A stretch of DNA of 64,000 nt from Leptobrachium leishanense (taxonomy: Eukaryota; Chordata; Amphibia; Anura; Megophryidae), in assembly GCA_009667805.1 (NCBI GenBank), contig CM019072.1, forward strand, positions 38,061,519-38,125,518. Direction: 5' to 3'. This document shows, piece after piece, positions 30,716 to 42,620 of this stretch. The notes beneath the pieces were generated by a model, which worked only from the letters and a program-made list of their open reading frames with translations, had not been told where the DNA came from and did not search any database. Within the stretch, counting starts at the first letter, position 1, and each line of letters opens with the position of its first letter. A program made the translations under genes and the position numbers.

Positions 30716-31550
30716 TAATACATCATATGTGTTTTCGGTCTTCTGTTTTTTTTTGTGTTTTTTCAGAATGAGATGATATAATTGCAAATATAATAAAACA
30801 CACAATGTTAAAGGAAAATAAGCATTTTTCACACTTTTTTGTGTTAGCATAGGATCCCCCTCTTCCCACAGAAAAGATGTAATGGACCTAAGGTACATTG
30901 ATTGCAGAGTGACACATACACAAAGGAGCTAGAGGAGATCTAATCTGTGTCTAACACTGTAGCTACATCATCTGAAAGAAGAAACAAAACTACTCACCCA
31001 CTGCAATATAACAAGCTTAATATAGAGTCAGGCACAGATTTCCTAAATTCCCTATCTCTGCGAGCAAACATCACAGCAATGGTGATTTAATGGGAAGCCA
31101 CCCCTTGCACCCAAAATAAAACAAAAAGGCACACATTTCATATATCTGGCTTGCAGGACAGGACAAAGAATAGAATATTCAGAAGTAGGAGGAGAACAAT
31201 TCCGCAGCGATCTAGGGCACAGCATTGCTTTTCACAGTATTGCTAGCTCCTTATACAATATCAGACAGTGTTCCGGTGCCCACATTCAATTCGTCTTGCT
31301 CAGTTCTTGACGAGAGAGATAAAAAGACGAAAAGTATAGTATTCAGGCCTAAAAGCCAGTGAACAAGACATTCATTATTCACAGTATACAAAAATGCACC
31401 TTAAACAGGAGGGCTGTGTGAAGTGACAGCTACATGTTAGAATATAAATTAACCCACCCTTAATTCGAAACTGCATTAAAGATTTGTTACTGTAATGTAG
31501 TATCCTTAACCTTGTCTGTGCCTATTTTGGGGATACGTGGTGGTGGGGGG
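30716..31550. other. Stretch with no recognisable gene
   Basis: AT-rich DNA without protein-like frames or element ends. It ends in a G-rich run at the hAT target site. Confidence 0.5.
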
Positions 31551-31794
31551 CAGTGGCGTCACTAGGGTTGGTGTCACCCGGTGCGGTAACTTATGGTGTC
31601 ACCCCCCCCCCCGAGTTTTACAGATTATTTTTAACTACTCTTACTCCTAAATCAGTACTCCCATATAACACTGAATGCTCATACACACAGTGCACATTAC
31701 TGTGAGGTTTATTGCTGTGGAGCTCTCTCATATGCTCACACAACTTTTTGCCAGCTGCCAGCAAGTACGTTGCCTGTTCGAAGGCAGTGAAAGC

Positions 31795-34700
31795 ACACAT
31801 GGATATATATTGCCCCCAGCAGCTCTGGATATATATTGCCCCCAGCAGCTCACCCATGGATATATATTGCCCCCAGCTCACATATGGATATATTGCCCCA
31901 GTTCACAGTTATATATTGCCCCAGCAGCTCACCCATGGATATATATTGCCCCAGCTCACATATGGATATATTGCGCCTCAGCTCACACATGGATATATTG
32001 CCCCAGACCAGCTCACACATGGATATTGCCCCAGCTCTCATGGATACTGCCCCCAGCACACATGGATATGCCCCAGCTCCTCTCATGGATATTGCCCCAG
32101 CTCCTCTCATGGATATTGCCCCAGCTCCTCTCATGGATATACTGCCCCAGCTGCTCTCATGGATTTTGCCCCAGCTCCTCTCATGGATATGCCCCAGCTC
32201 ATGGATATGCCCCAGCACATGGATATACTGCCCCAGCTCATGGATATACTGCCCCAGCTCATGGATATACTGCCCCAGCACATGGATATTGCCCCAGCTC
32301 ATGGATATGCCCCAGCTCATGGATATTGCCCCAGCTCATGGATACTGCCCCAGCTCATGGATATGCCCCAGCACCTCATGGATATGCCCCAGCACCTCAT
32401 GGATTTGCCCCAGCACCTCATGGATTTGCCCCAGCACCTCATGGATTTGCCCCAGCAGCTCATGGATTTGCCCCAGCACCTCATGGATATGCCCCAGCAG
32501 CTCATGGATATGCCCCAGCAGCTCATGGATTTGCCCCAGCACCTCATGGATATGCCCCAGCACCTCATGGATATGCCCCAGCAGCTCATGGATATGCCCC
32601 AGCAGCTCATGGATATGCCCCAGCACCTCGTGGATATGCCCCAGCAGCTCGTGGATATGCCCCAGCAGCTCATGGATACTGCCCCAGCAAATGGATATGC
32701 CCCAGCAGATGGATTACTGCCCCAGCAAATGGATATGCCCCAGCACCTCATGGATAATGCCCAGCACCAGATGGATACTGCCCCAGCTCCTCATGGATAT
32801 GCCCCAGCTCACCTCCGCCGCGTATTTGCTCCCTGCGAGCGTCCGAAGCATGCAGCTTGTATACTGCCCCAGCTCATGGATATACTGCCCCAGCTCAAGG
32901 ATATACTGCCCCAGCTGCTCTAATTGATAATGCCCCAGCTGCTCTCATGGATTTTGCCCCAGCTCCTCTCATGGATTTTGCCCCAGCTCATGGATATGCC
33001 CCAGCACATGGATATACTGCCCCAGCACATGGATATACTGCCCCAGCTCATGGATATGCCCCATCACATGGATATGCCCCAGCACATGGATATACTGCCC
33101 CAGCTCATGGATACTGCCCCAGCTGCTCATGGATATGCCCCAGCACCTCATGTATATGCCCCAGCAGCTCATGGATATGCCCAGCACCTCATGGATTTGC
33201 CCCAGCAGCTCATGGATACTGCCCCAGCACCTCATGGATTTGCCCCAGCAGCTCATGGATATGCCCCAGCAGCTCATGGATATGCCCCAGCACCTCATGG
33301 ATATGCCCCAGCAGCTCATGGATTTGCCCCAGCACCTCATGGATATGCCCCAGCACCTCATGGATATGCCCCAGCAGCTCATGGATATGCCCCAGCACCT
33401 CATGGATATGCCCCAGCACCTCGTGGATATGCCCCAGCAGCTCGTGGATATGCCCCAGCAGCTCATGGATACTGCCCCAGCAAATGGATATGCCCCAGCA
33501 GATGGATTACTGCCCCAGCAAATGGATATGCCCCAGCACCTCATGGATAATGCCCCAGCACCAGATGGATACTGCCCCAGCTCCTCATGGATATGCCCCA
33601 GCTCACCTCCGCCGCGTATTTGCTCCCTGCGAGCGTCCGAAGCATGCAGCTTGTATACTGCCCCAGCTCATGGATATACTGCCCCAGCTCAAGGATATAC
33701 TGCCCCAGCTGCTCTAATTGATAATGTCCCAGCTGCTCTCATGGATTTTGCCCCAGCTCCTCTCATGGATTTTGCCCCAGCTCATGGATATGCCCCAGCA
33801 CATGGATATACTGCCCCAGCTCATGGATACTGCCCCAGCAGCTCATGGATATGCCACAGCACCTCATGGATATGCCCCAGCAGCTCATGGATATGCCCCA
33901 GCACCTCATGGATTTGCCCCAGCAGCTCATGGATACTGCCCCAGCACCTCATGGATTTGCCCCAGCACCTCATGGATATGCCCCAGCAGCTCATGGATAT
34001 GCACCAGCACCTCATGGATATGCCCAAGCACCTCATGGATATGCCCCAGCAGCTCATTGATATGCCCCAGCACCTCATGGATACTGCCCCAGCACCTCAT
34101 GGATACTGCCCCAGCACCTCATGGATATGCCCCAGCACCTCATGGATATGCCCCAGCACCTCATGGATAATGCCCCAGCACCTCATGGATATGCCCCAAC
34201 AGCTCATGGATATGCCCCAGCAGCTCATGGATAATGCCCCTGCACCTCATGGATATGCCCCAGCACCTCATGGATATGCCCCAGCACCTCATGGATTTGC
34301 CCCAGCACCTCATGGATATGCCCCAGCAGCTCATGAATATGCCCCAGCACCTCATGGATATGCCCCAGCACCTCATGGATTTGCCCCAGCACCTCATGGA
34401 TATGCCCCAGCACCTCATGGATATGCCCCAGCAGCTCATGGATAATGCCCCAGCAGCTCATGGATTTGCCCCAGCACCTCATGGATACTGCCCCAGCAGC
34501 TCATGGATATGCCCCAGCAGCTCATGCACATGCCCCAGCACCTCATGTATTTGCCCCAGCAGCTCATGGATACTGCCCCAGCACCTCATGGATTTGCCCC
34601 AGCAGCTCATGGATATGCCCCAGCACCTCATGGATATGCCCCAGCAGCTCATGGATATGCCCCAGCACCTCATGGATTTGCCCCAGCACCTCATGGATTT

Positions 34701-35975
34701 GCCCCAGCACCTCATGGATACTGCCCCAGCACCTCATGGATACTGCCCCAGCACCTCATGGATATGCCCCAGCAGCTCATGGATAATGCCCCAGCACCTC
34801 ATGGATAATGCCCCAGCACCTCATGGATTTGCCCCAGCAGCTCATGGATATGCCTCAGCAGCTCATGGATAATGCCCCAGCACCTCATGGATATGCCCCA
34901 GCAGCTCATGGATAATGCCCCAGCAGCTCATGGATTTGCCCCAGCACCTCATGGATACTGCCCCAGCAGCTCATGGATATGCCCCAGCAGCTCATGAACA
35001 TGCCCCAGCACCTCATGGATTTGCCCCAGCAGCTCATGGATACTGCCCCAGCACCTCATGGATTTGCCCCAGCAGCTCATGGATATGCCCCAGCACCTCA
35101 TGGATATGCCCTAGCAGCTCATGGATATGCCCCAGCACCTCATGGATTTGCCCCAGCACCTCATGGATACTGCCCCAGCACCTCATGGATATGCCCCAGC
35201 AGCTCATGGATAATGCCCCAGCACCTCATGGATAATGCCCCAGCACCTCATGGATTTGCCCCAGCAGCTCATGGATATGCCTCAGCAGCTCATGGATAAT
35301 GCCCCAGCACCTCATGGATATGCCCCAGCACCTCAAGGATATGCCCCAGCACCTCATGGATTTGCCCCAGCACCTCATGGATATGCCCCAGCAGCTCATG
35401 GATATGCCCCAGCACCTCATGGATATGCCCCAGCACCTCATGGATATGCCCCAGCACTCATGGATTTGCCCCAGCACCTCATGGATACTGCCCCAGCAGC
35501 TCATGGATTTGCCCCAGCAGCTCATGGATATGCCCCAGCACCTCATGGATACTGCCCCAGCACCTCATGGATACTGCCCCCCCCAGCACCTCATGGATTT
35601 TCCCCAGCACCTCATGGATATGCCCCAGCACCTCATGGATATGCCCCAGCACCTCATGGATAATGCCCCAGCACCAGATGGATACTGCCCCAGCTCCTCA
35701 TGGATAATGCCCCAGCAGCTCATGGATACTGCCCCAGCACCTCATGGATATGCCCCAGCAGATGGATACTGGCCCAGCTCCTCATGGATATGCCCCAGCA
35801 CCTCATGGATATGCCCCAGCAGCTCAAGGATTTGCCCCAGCAGCTCATGGATAATGCCCCAGCACCTCATGGATAATGCCCCAGCACCAGATGGATACTG
35901 CCCCAGCTCCTCATGGATATGCCCCAGCAGATGGATACTGGCCCAGCTACTCATGGATATGCCCCAGCTCACCTC
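31795..35975 (-). repeat. Minisatellite 1, 4.2-kb array with higher-order structure
   Basis: Close to 190 units, mostly 21 bp; the minus strand reads TGCTGGGGCATATCCATGAG. Variants differ at a few sites (CACCT/CAGCT, ATATG/ATTTG/ATACTG). Two large blocks repeat: about 32160-32925 again at 32950-33720, and about 34435-34880 again at 34912-35290. A GC-rich island (32811-32862, copied at 33601-33653) is an inverted piece of the palindrome at 35985-36135. Array-long open frames exist in most frames because 21 is a multiple of three and the unit lacks stops. Confidence 0.95.
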
Positions 35976-35984
35976 CGCTGCGTT

Positions 35985-36135
35985 TTTCGCTCCCTCAGAG
36001 CGTCCGGCGGCGCGCAGCTTGGGCGCTCGCCAGGGGGAGCCACGTGACCAGCCGCGATTGGCTGGTGACGTGTTTCCTCCAGGCGAGCGCCGAAGCTGCA
36101 TGCTTCGGACGCTCGCAGGGAGCGAATACGCGGCG
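35985..36135. repeat. GC-rich palindrome with CACGTG and ATTGG words
   Basis: Inverted arms (CCGCTGCGTTTTTCGCTCCC and its near inverse ending GCGGCGGAGG) surround CCACGTGACCAGCCGCGATT and GGCTGGTGACGTG. The position, between minisatellite 1 and the terminal repeat, matches the palindrome in the 19530-20786 element. Confidence 0.8.
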
Positions 36136-36222
36136 GAGGGTGAGACACCTGTCCTAAAGGCGGGTGTCACCTGGTGCGGGCCGCACCCCCCGCCCCCACG
36201 TTACGACGCCAGTGGTGGGGGG

Positions 36223-37012
36223 CAGCATTTCAGCCTTCGCTCCAGGCAGCACAATGTCTTTGGTCGGCCCTGATCACCACAAACAATTCACACTTTGAGA
36301 GCTGCTCTCAAATCGAGCAGAATAGAGGCTCAGTTTTTAAATTTTATTTTATGTATAGCAGTTTTCTAAAATATTAACTTCTAAGCAATTTCAACAAAAT
36401 ATTTTTGACGATATTTTTCTGCTGGTCATGCAGTCTGTAATCCAGTACCCACATTAGTCTATTCAACATGTAATACCATTTATTGCCACCAGGAGGTACT
36501 TAAAGAAAGAAATTTAACGTAGAAGATCTGAAAAATGAAAAGAGATGTTTCCAACAACTGATTGAAAACATTTGCATAATAGTCACTTTTTGTGTTTAAA
36601 TTTATGTAGTCTATATAATATTATTATTATTATTCACTGGTTTATGCAGTGACATTATGAGTGGATAAAACTTCATTTTTTTTGTGGTTTAATTTTCATT
36701 AAAAGAAGAAATATGTGTACAAAGAAAATTTGTATTCTATATCATATTAAAATATAAAGCTAAAATATATAATTTCACTAAACTGTTGTCATATAGTGGA
36801 TTTTACACAAGAATGTGAGAATAAGTGTGCAAAATAAAGCAGAATTAAAAAATAACAAATTACACCTTCACTACCAAGTGTTTATTTGTTGAAAAAAAAC
36901 GTTATCATAACATTTATCTGAAACATAGTTTGTAAAATTAACAATAAAATAAAGGGTAAAATAGAAATTTTACATAGAGGTTGTTATTCCAATATAGTGA
37001 AAATAATGTTGT
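36223..37012. other. Stretch with no recognisable gene
   Basis: Very AT-rich sequence with no protein-like frame, no clear element ends and no RNA gene seen. Confidence 0.5.
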
Positions 37013-37265
37013 GACGAGAGTAACTTTTTACTGGGGGTACCTGGATTTGGCGTTACAGTTGGGCAATGCAGGGATAGTTCTGGGTTCTGGTGGATCTGGT
37101 ACATCATTTTATTCCCCAACCCTCTCCTATGTCGAAGTCACCCTGTGTATTTAAGGGTACAGGGTGTCTGTGTTATATGTGACTGTTGTTGTTGTTAATA
37201 TCTTTATTGTCTGTTTATATTTTAGTTATTATGTATAATATAATTACTGTGTGTCATTGTAACAG
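37013..37265. mobile_element. Possible solo LTR
   Basis: The segment starts TGTGACGAGAG, ends CATTGTAACA and contains a TATTTAAG word in a plausible promoter position. No target duplication is evident, and a hAT-like tip overlaps the right edge. The call is weak. Confidence 0.25.
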
Positions 37266-37640
37266 TGGTGTAGCGAGATAGGGTAGGGAGGGCATTTGCC
37301 CTTGGGCACCTGTGGGACTGACTTGCTGCTTGAGTTTGGTGCCTATCTGACGCCGATCTGGGGCTTCAACCACAGTGGGCTGACAACTTGCATGTCAGCC
37401 CTCACTGTGGAACTGCCCCCTGGCCTTGATGATGATGTCATAAAGAGGGAGTCCCCCTGCCTGGCAGGGGTATCCCAATACAAGAGATACTGGGGTTGTT
37501 CGGACCCCTGTATCTCTTGAACCATGTAATATACGAGGCCCTTATTGTTGTGATTGGAAAGGCCAGATCCTGGCCTTTCCAATGATAACAAACATGACCA
37601 AATCTGTAGAAAAAAATATATAATATTTTTTTTTACTCAA
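37264..37640 (+). mobile_element. Left part of a hAT-like element (CAGTGGTGTAGCGAG tip)
   Basis: The tip resembles those at 19530 and 31551. Internal parts include 'tgatgatgtcataaagagg' and a palindrome with ATACAAGAGATACTGGGG (about 37476-37520). A segment 'ggcctttccaatgataacaaacatgacca' also occurs inside the TTAA element at about 10815-10845. No right tip was found. Confidence 0.45.
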
Positions 37641-37769
37641 GAAGCGGCAGTATTATTCAGTTTTCAATAATAAATTGAATAATATTGTTGCATTACCTCA
37701 CTTTCTAATTTCCCACAGCAGTAGCAAGTATGGAGGGGATGGAGCAATGTGTTATTACACATTGTTTCA

Positions 37770-38140
37770 TCGAAAAATAAAGGGGGTATTGAAAGAGTGT
37801 TGAATTTTCCACCGAATTTGCCCCCAAATTGCACCGAATGTTGAATTTCACCATACAGTGCAATTTCGTGGCCATTCGACTATTCAGAAAGCTGTCAATT
37901 CGCCAAATATTGGCAAATTGCCAGCGAAATACGGTGACCTTTGGCGGCAATAAAATTCTCTTATTGAGAAGTAATGGTTAATCTATTCAGAGAACGCCAA
38001 ATAGCACCGAAATGTCAGTGAAATGTCCTGATTCTTAGTGCTTTTATTTGGCAGGTTTACTCAGTCGAATCACATAGATTTCAATGTAAAACATATTCCC
38101 GTTTTTATTAAATATATTTTAATATTTATCTCCTACTAAT
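37770..38140. mobile_element. Fragment related to the long CAGGGTTATTC element
   Basis: It shares words with 19400-19500 and 20800-20880: 'aattcgccaaat', 'tattcagagaac' and 'catagatttcaatgt'. No intact ends. Confidence 0.5.
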
Positions 38141-38149
38141 TCCTCCTGC

Positions 38150-39053
38150 TAATGCCTCCCCGCCTTCTGGCTTTTCTATCACGGTGGAGGGTATCACTAT
38201 CTCCGCATCAAACCAGGTTCGCTGTCTCGAAGTTACACTTGACTGCTCTTTCCTTCATTCCCCACATCCAGTGTCTTTCCTCCTCCTGCCGCTACCAACT
38301 ACGTAATATTTCCAGAATTCGACCATTTCTTAGCGCTGTCACCACAAAACAACTCATACACGCCCTGGTAATCTCCCGACTCGACTATTGCAATAATCTC
38401 TTATCTGGCCTCCCTCTGTCCCGCCTCTCCCCCCTACAATCCATCCTGAATGCCTCCGCCAGGCTAATTCACCTCACCCGCCGCTCTGTCTCTGCCGCTC
38501 CCCTCTGCGAGTCCCTTCACTGGCTCCCCATCCACTGCAGAATTAAGTTCAAAATCCTTATCCTTACCTACAAAACCCTCACTAACTCAGCGCCCCACTA
38601 CCTGTCCTCACTAATCACCAGATACACCCCAGCCCGCTCCCTAAGGTCACACAGCGACCTGCGCCTAGCTTCTCCCCGCATCACCTCTTCCCATGATACA
38701 CTGCAGGATTTCTCACGCGCAGCCCCCACTCTCTGGAACGCTCTCCCTCGTACTGTCAGACTTTCCCCTAACTTCTCTTCCTTCAAACGCTCCCTTAAAA
38801 CGTTCCTATTTAGGGAAGCCTACCACCCAACTCACTGACGCAACCATCAATCACTCTCACTTTACAGTCCTCTCCTCCTGTTTCCAACCCCAACCCTCCT
38901 AGATTGTGAGTTCCTACGGGAATAGGGCCCTCATCTCCTCCTGTACTGTTTGTCAAATGTTGTTCAATGTATTGTAACCCTGTCTATACTGTGCTTATTG
39001 TACAGCGCTGCGGAATATGCTGGCGCTTTATAAATAAAGAATAATAATAATAA
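38150..39053 (+). pseudogene. L2-like LINE, C-terminal RT and 3' tail
   Basis: A 5'-truncated retrotransposon. The open part to 38838 encodes the post-catalytic region: 'ISRLDYCNNLLSGLPL', 'NASARLIHLTRRS', 'SLHWLPIHCRIKFKILIL', then 'APTLWNALPRTVRL' and 'FKRSLKTFLFREAY'. These blocks in this order are typical of the L2 C-terminus. The first 100 bp are shifted in frame ('VEGITISASNQVRCLEVTLD'). The 3' end has 'gcgctttataaataaag' and an (AATAAT)n terminal repeat. It is a dead-on-arrival insertion, better preserved than the copy at 17690. Confidence 0.85.
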
Positions 39054-39410
39054 TACTTTTCTGTGCTGGGGAAGATGATTGTTATCACGTTACAGAGTTA
39101 ATAGACAGGAAGACCTAAAGTTCAGCAGCAAACACAAATCGTTCATCCACACTTTTTTTTAAGTAAAAAGGTTTAAAAAAGTCATTATTTGACAAAGACG
39201 TTTTCAAATACTTAAAGGGACACTACCACTTACTTAAGATGCAACTAGATTACTGGTGCATTACAAACAAACCCACCTTATAAAACACATGTAAAAAGGA
39301 AAAATAAAATTAGTTTTTTTTTATTCCATTTTGTGTATTTTTCCCATGATGCAATACTTACTAAAATCCTATGGTGAGTTTTACTTTGTGGCTGGGATTT
39401 TTCCCATACA

Positions 39411-40152
39411 GGGCTAAATTACATTCTTGACGCAAAAATCCTTGCGCAAAGAGAAAATCTTTGCGCCAAGCGTTAAACTTTTGCGCGCGCAAATCAATTG
39501 AAATTACAATCCTCACGGCTTTTTTCTTCCGCCGATCAATTGCGCGCGCAAACAGGACGCGCCCAAATGCACGCACAGTAACGTCTCGCGCAAAAATCTT
39601 TGTGCGCGCAGTCTTTTTTCGAGATTCAGCCAATCAGAATTAAGAACCACACCTGTCTCAAGTTAATAAATTGCGTCTGCCACTGTCAATCTGAGCATAC
39701 TGTATATGCTGCAGCAAAAATACATGCACACACAACTTCATCCATTATATTGGATTGGTATGAGTTGAATGGGCCACTGTGCTTTGGTGCATTCCTTTTT
39801 ATGGACTTGGATATTTGGGGTTAGCCAGGTTGGTCAGATTTGCCATTAGCACCAGCCTTTAGGAGTTTCTAAAATTATGCGTAATAAGGCTATGCGGTAA
39901 TTACCGCAAAATAGATTGTAATACAATACTCGTACCAGCGCGCATTTGCATTTGCGCTCACAATGTTAAGTATAGGACGCGCAAATATAGTAAGCTTGTG
40001 CAGGGTTTGCGCAGGTTCACCCGCGGTAGACGATTGCATGCGTTTTTTGCTCTGACTATGTAATACAGGATTCAGCGCAAATGGTTTTACCCCACGTGTT
40101 AATGATTATTTGCGCCGGCGCAAACGTTTGCGTGAAGCCTGTAATTTAGCCC
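39411..40152. mobile_element. Foldback MITE rich in GCGCAAA words
   Basis: Ends GGGCTAAATTACA and GTAATTTAGCCC are inverted. The interior is full of TTGCGC/GCGCAAA words. Inner parts such as 'cacaatgttaagtatagg' match, in inverse, the element at 56315-57047. The target duplication is unclear. Confidence 0.75.
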
Positions 40153-40349
40153 AGAGTATTTAACAGTTAATGAGGTGGAGGAGGGAATGTTTAGATAAGG
40201 CAGCAGGTGGACTATTGCCCTGCCTCTGCTACCCAAGATAAGAGATGGCAGCTGAATGAGATATGACAGGGCTACCCCTTGGTGATGTCCTTTGAAAACA
40301 TCCCTCAAAATATAATGATTTGAGCCACTGATTGATCTATAGACTCCAT

Positions 40350-41147
40350 CTGGGGCGTAACTACCAGGGGGGCAGAGGGGGCCACTGCACCTGGGTCCTT
40401 GAGTCCGGGGGGGCCCACACTCGCCTGTCTGGGCCTGGGTGCTTGCCTATATTTTATAGATAAGATTCTTTTTTTAATTTATTTTATACTTACATGTGAG
40501 TTTTACTTTGGAGCTCTGTGATACGTTCATACACACCACACATTACTATGAGTTTTATTGCTGTGGAGCTCTGTGATACGTTCATACACACTGCACATTA
40601 CTGTGAGTTTTATTGCTGTGGAGCTCTGTGATACATACTGCACATTAGTGTGAGTTTTATTGCTGCGGAGCTCTGTGATGCGCTCATACACACCACACAT
40701 TACTGTGAGTTTTATTGCTGTGGGGCTCTGTGATACGTTCATACATACTGCATATTACTGTGAGTTTTATTGCTGTGGAGCTCTGTGATACACACTGCAC
40801 ATTACTGTGAGTTTTATTGCTGTGGAGCTCTGTGATACACACTGCACATTACTGTGAGTTTTATTGCTGTGGAGCTCTGTGATAAGTTCATACACAGTGC
40901 ACATTACTGTGAGGTTTATTGCTGTGGAGCTCTGTGAGATACAAATATTGCACATTACATTAAAAATGGGATGAAATGAAGAGGTCATAGTGGACCTGGA
41001 AAAAATGGGACACTGATTGTCTGGACAGTGTGACCTGGAGGGGACCAATGCATGTTGACGGGAGGGGGGAAAAATATGTTTTTGCCTATGGTGGGGGGGC
41101 ATCATGGTTTCTGCACCTGGGTCCTGAGGTTTCTAGTTACGCCTCTG
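40350..41147. mobile_element. Non-autonomous hAT element with minisatellite 2
   Basis: Tips CTGGGGCGTAACTA and TAGTTACGCCTCTG are inverted with one mismatch and are flanked by a perfect 8-bp duplication GACTCCAT (40342-40349, 41148-41155). The interior is mostly minisatellite 2. 798 bp, no coding. Confidence 0.92.
40503..40945 (+). repeat. Minisatellite 2 array
   Basis: Seven to eight units of 44-62 bp with 'gagttttattgctgtgg' and 'agctctgtgatac' separated by a variable 'cacacactgcacattactgt' part. Confidence 0.92.
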
Positions 41148-41258
41148 GACTCCATTCTATGGCCAAAGCCACATAGTGAGGAGCAAGCGATAGAAAGATA
41201 ATGTGGGGGGGCAGTTTACAACACAAAATATCATACAATGGATGCACCCAGTTACACA

Positions 41259-42003
41259 TCTATATATAAACGCGAAAGTCCTGACTGGCTGACTGATTGA
41301 CTGACTGACTCACCAACGCCCAGCTGAAACCGTTTAACCTAGGAACGTGAAATTTTGAAGGTGCACTGTTTTTATGATGTAGACACCCACTAAGGAAGGA
41401 TTTTTGGAAACTCCGCCCCTAAGGGAGTGAAAAAGGGGGTTGAATATTTTAAACAGGATACCGATAGCTCAAAATCAGAAGATGTTACAGACGTGAAAAT
41501 TGGTATTTAGATTCTTCTTGAAAAATAAAAAAACTCGTATTTTACCGTTTTTCAAAAATCAAAGTGGGGGGGCAAAAAAAGGGGGTTGAATATTTTAAAT
41601 ATTTTAAACCGGATACCTATATCTTAAAAACAGAAGATGGTACAGACGTTAAAATTGGTATTTAGATTTATCTTGACAAATAAAAAAACACGTATTTTAC
41701 CATTTTCTGAAAATTCCTTGGGGGGGCAAAAAGTGGGGTTGAATACTTTTATCATAAACGCGAAAGTCCTGACTGACTGACTGACTCATCCACGCCCAGC
41801 TGAAACCGTTTAACCTAGGAACGTGAAATTTTGAAGGTGCACTGTTTTTATGATGTAGGCACCCACTAAGGAAGGATTTTTGGAAAATCCACCCATAAGG
41901 GGGTGAAAAAGGGGGTTGAATATTTTAAACAGGATACCTATAGCTCAAAAACATAAGATGCTACAGATGTGAAAATCGGTATTTAGATTCGTCTTGAAAA
42001 ATA
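41259..42003 (+). mobile_element. Helitron 5' ends, two partial copies in tandem
   Basis: The first starts TCTATATATAAACGCGAAAG after an A (41258), with 'tcctgactggctgactgatt' next; the second starts TCATAAACGCGAAAGTCCTG at 41752. Both continue with 'ccgtttaacctaggaacgtg'. A TC start preceded by A, without inverted repeats, and this leader are typical of animal Helitrons. No rolling-circle replicase gene and no 3' hairpin end are visible. The second copy stops at about 42003 where DIRS sequence begins. Confidence 0.7.
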
Positions 42004-42620
42004 CACACACAATAGAGGATTGGAAGGAAGTACGGGTAGAAAACCGCAGGAGAAAGTGTTTTGGTGCGCCTGGTGAGTGTGAAAACGACACCCTCAGGGG
42101 AGAAGGCCACAGCGTGCGCATCGAAGGCCCTAACATCGGAGACGCGGCGAAAGGACACCAAACACAAAAGGACCGTTAGTTTAGCCGAGAGCTGACGGAG
42201 GGAAAGCGAATTGTTGTCCGGCCAACTGCGCAGGAAATCGAGCATCAGCGCAACATCCCAAAAAATAGAGTACTTAGGGGCCGGCGGGCGAGCAAGCCGA
42301 ATGCCTCTGAGGAGACGACACACGGAAGGATCCCGACCCACAGAAATGCCCCCCAGGGGAACGCGAACTGCCAATATGGCCGAGCGGAATAGATTAATGG
42401 TACGATACGATTTACCGGATGAGGACAGATCTGCCAAAAAGTTAAGGACTAGAGTTAAAGGTGCTGTAACGGGATGAGCCTCTTGTTGCACACACCAACT
42501 ACACCAAGTTCTCCAGGCGTAACGGTAGCTCTTTCGCGTGCCGGGAGCCCAGGATTTCCATAACAGGGAATGAACTGCTTCCGATAGGCCTGGCAGCATG
42601 CAGGGTCCCCGGAAATCGAC
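42003..42620 (-). pseudogene. DIRS tyrosine recombinase, N-terminal half
   Basis: The recombinase should integrate the element by strand exchange. The recognisable domain begins at 'LWKSWAPGTRKSYRYAW', continues with 'LVLNFLADLSSSGKSYR' (core-binding part), and reaches the first catalytic arginine box in 'LVSFRRVSDVRAFDAHA'. It then stops being family-like after 'TRRTKTLSPAVFYP' because Helitron sequence follows. The H-x-x-R pair and the nucleophilic tyrosine are therefore absent. The frame stays open upstream to 43460, overlapping RNase H in another frame, as is usual in DIRS. Confidence 0.8.

Larger units (their letters stand above)
31551..36214. mobile_element. Non-autonomous hAT element swollen by a minisatellite
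   Basis: The tips CAGTGGCGTC (31551) and GACGCCAGTG (to 36214, one change) are inverted. An 8-bp duplication GTGGGGGG lies at 31543-31550 and 36215-36222. The 4664-bp element holds, in order, a left end shared with 'ggtgtcaccc' words at the right end, one unit of minisatellite 2 (about 31680-31740), a 4.2-kb array of minisatellite 1, a GC-rich palindrome and the right end. No coding frame with family similarity exists. Confidence 0.9.

Noticed and set aside
31675..35663. Long open frames of up to 438 codons with heptad-like repeats (for example MDMPQHL)
   Set aside because: They run through a 21-bp minisatellite that lacks stops in nearly all frames, so several frames on both strands are open at once. 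There is no start context, domain or codon signal.
31795..35975. CRISPR-like array of repeats
   Set aside because: The repeats are contiguous with no unique spacers, and the genome is eukaryotic.
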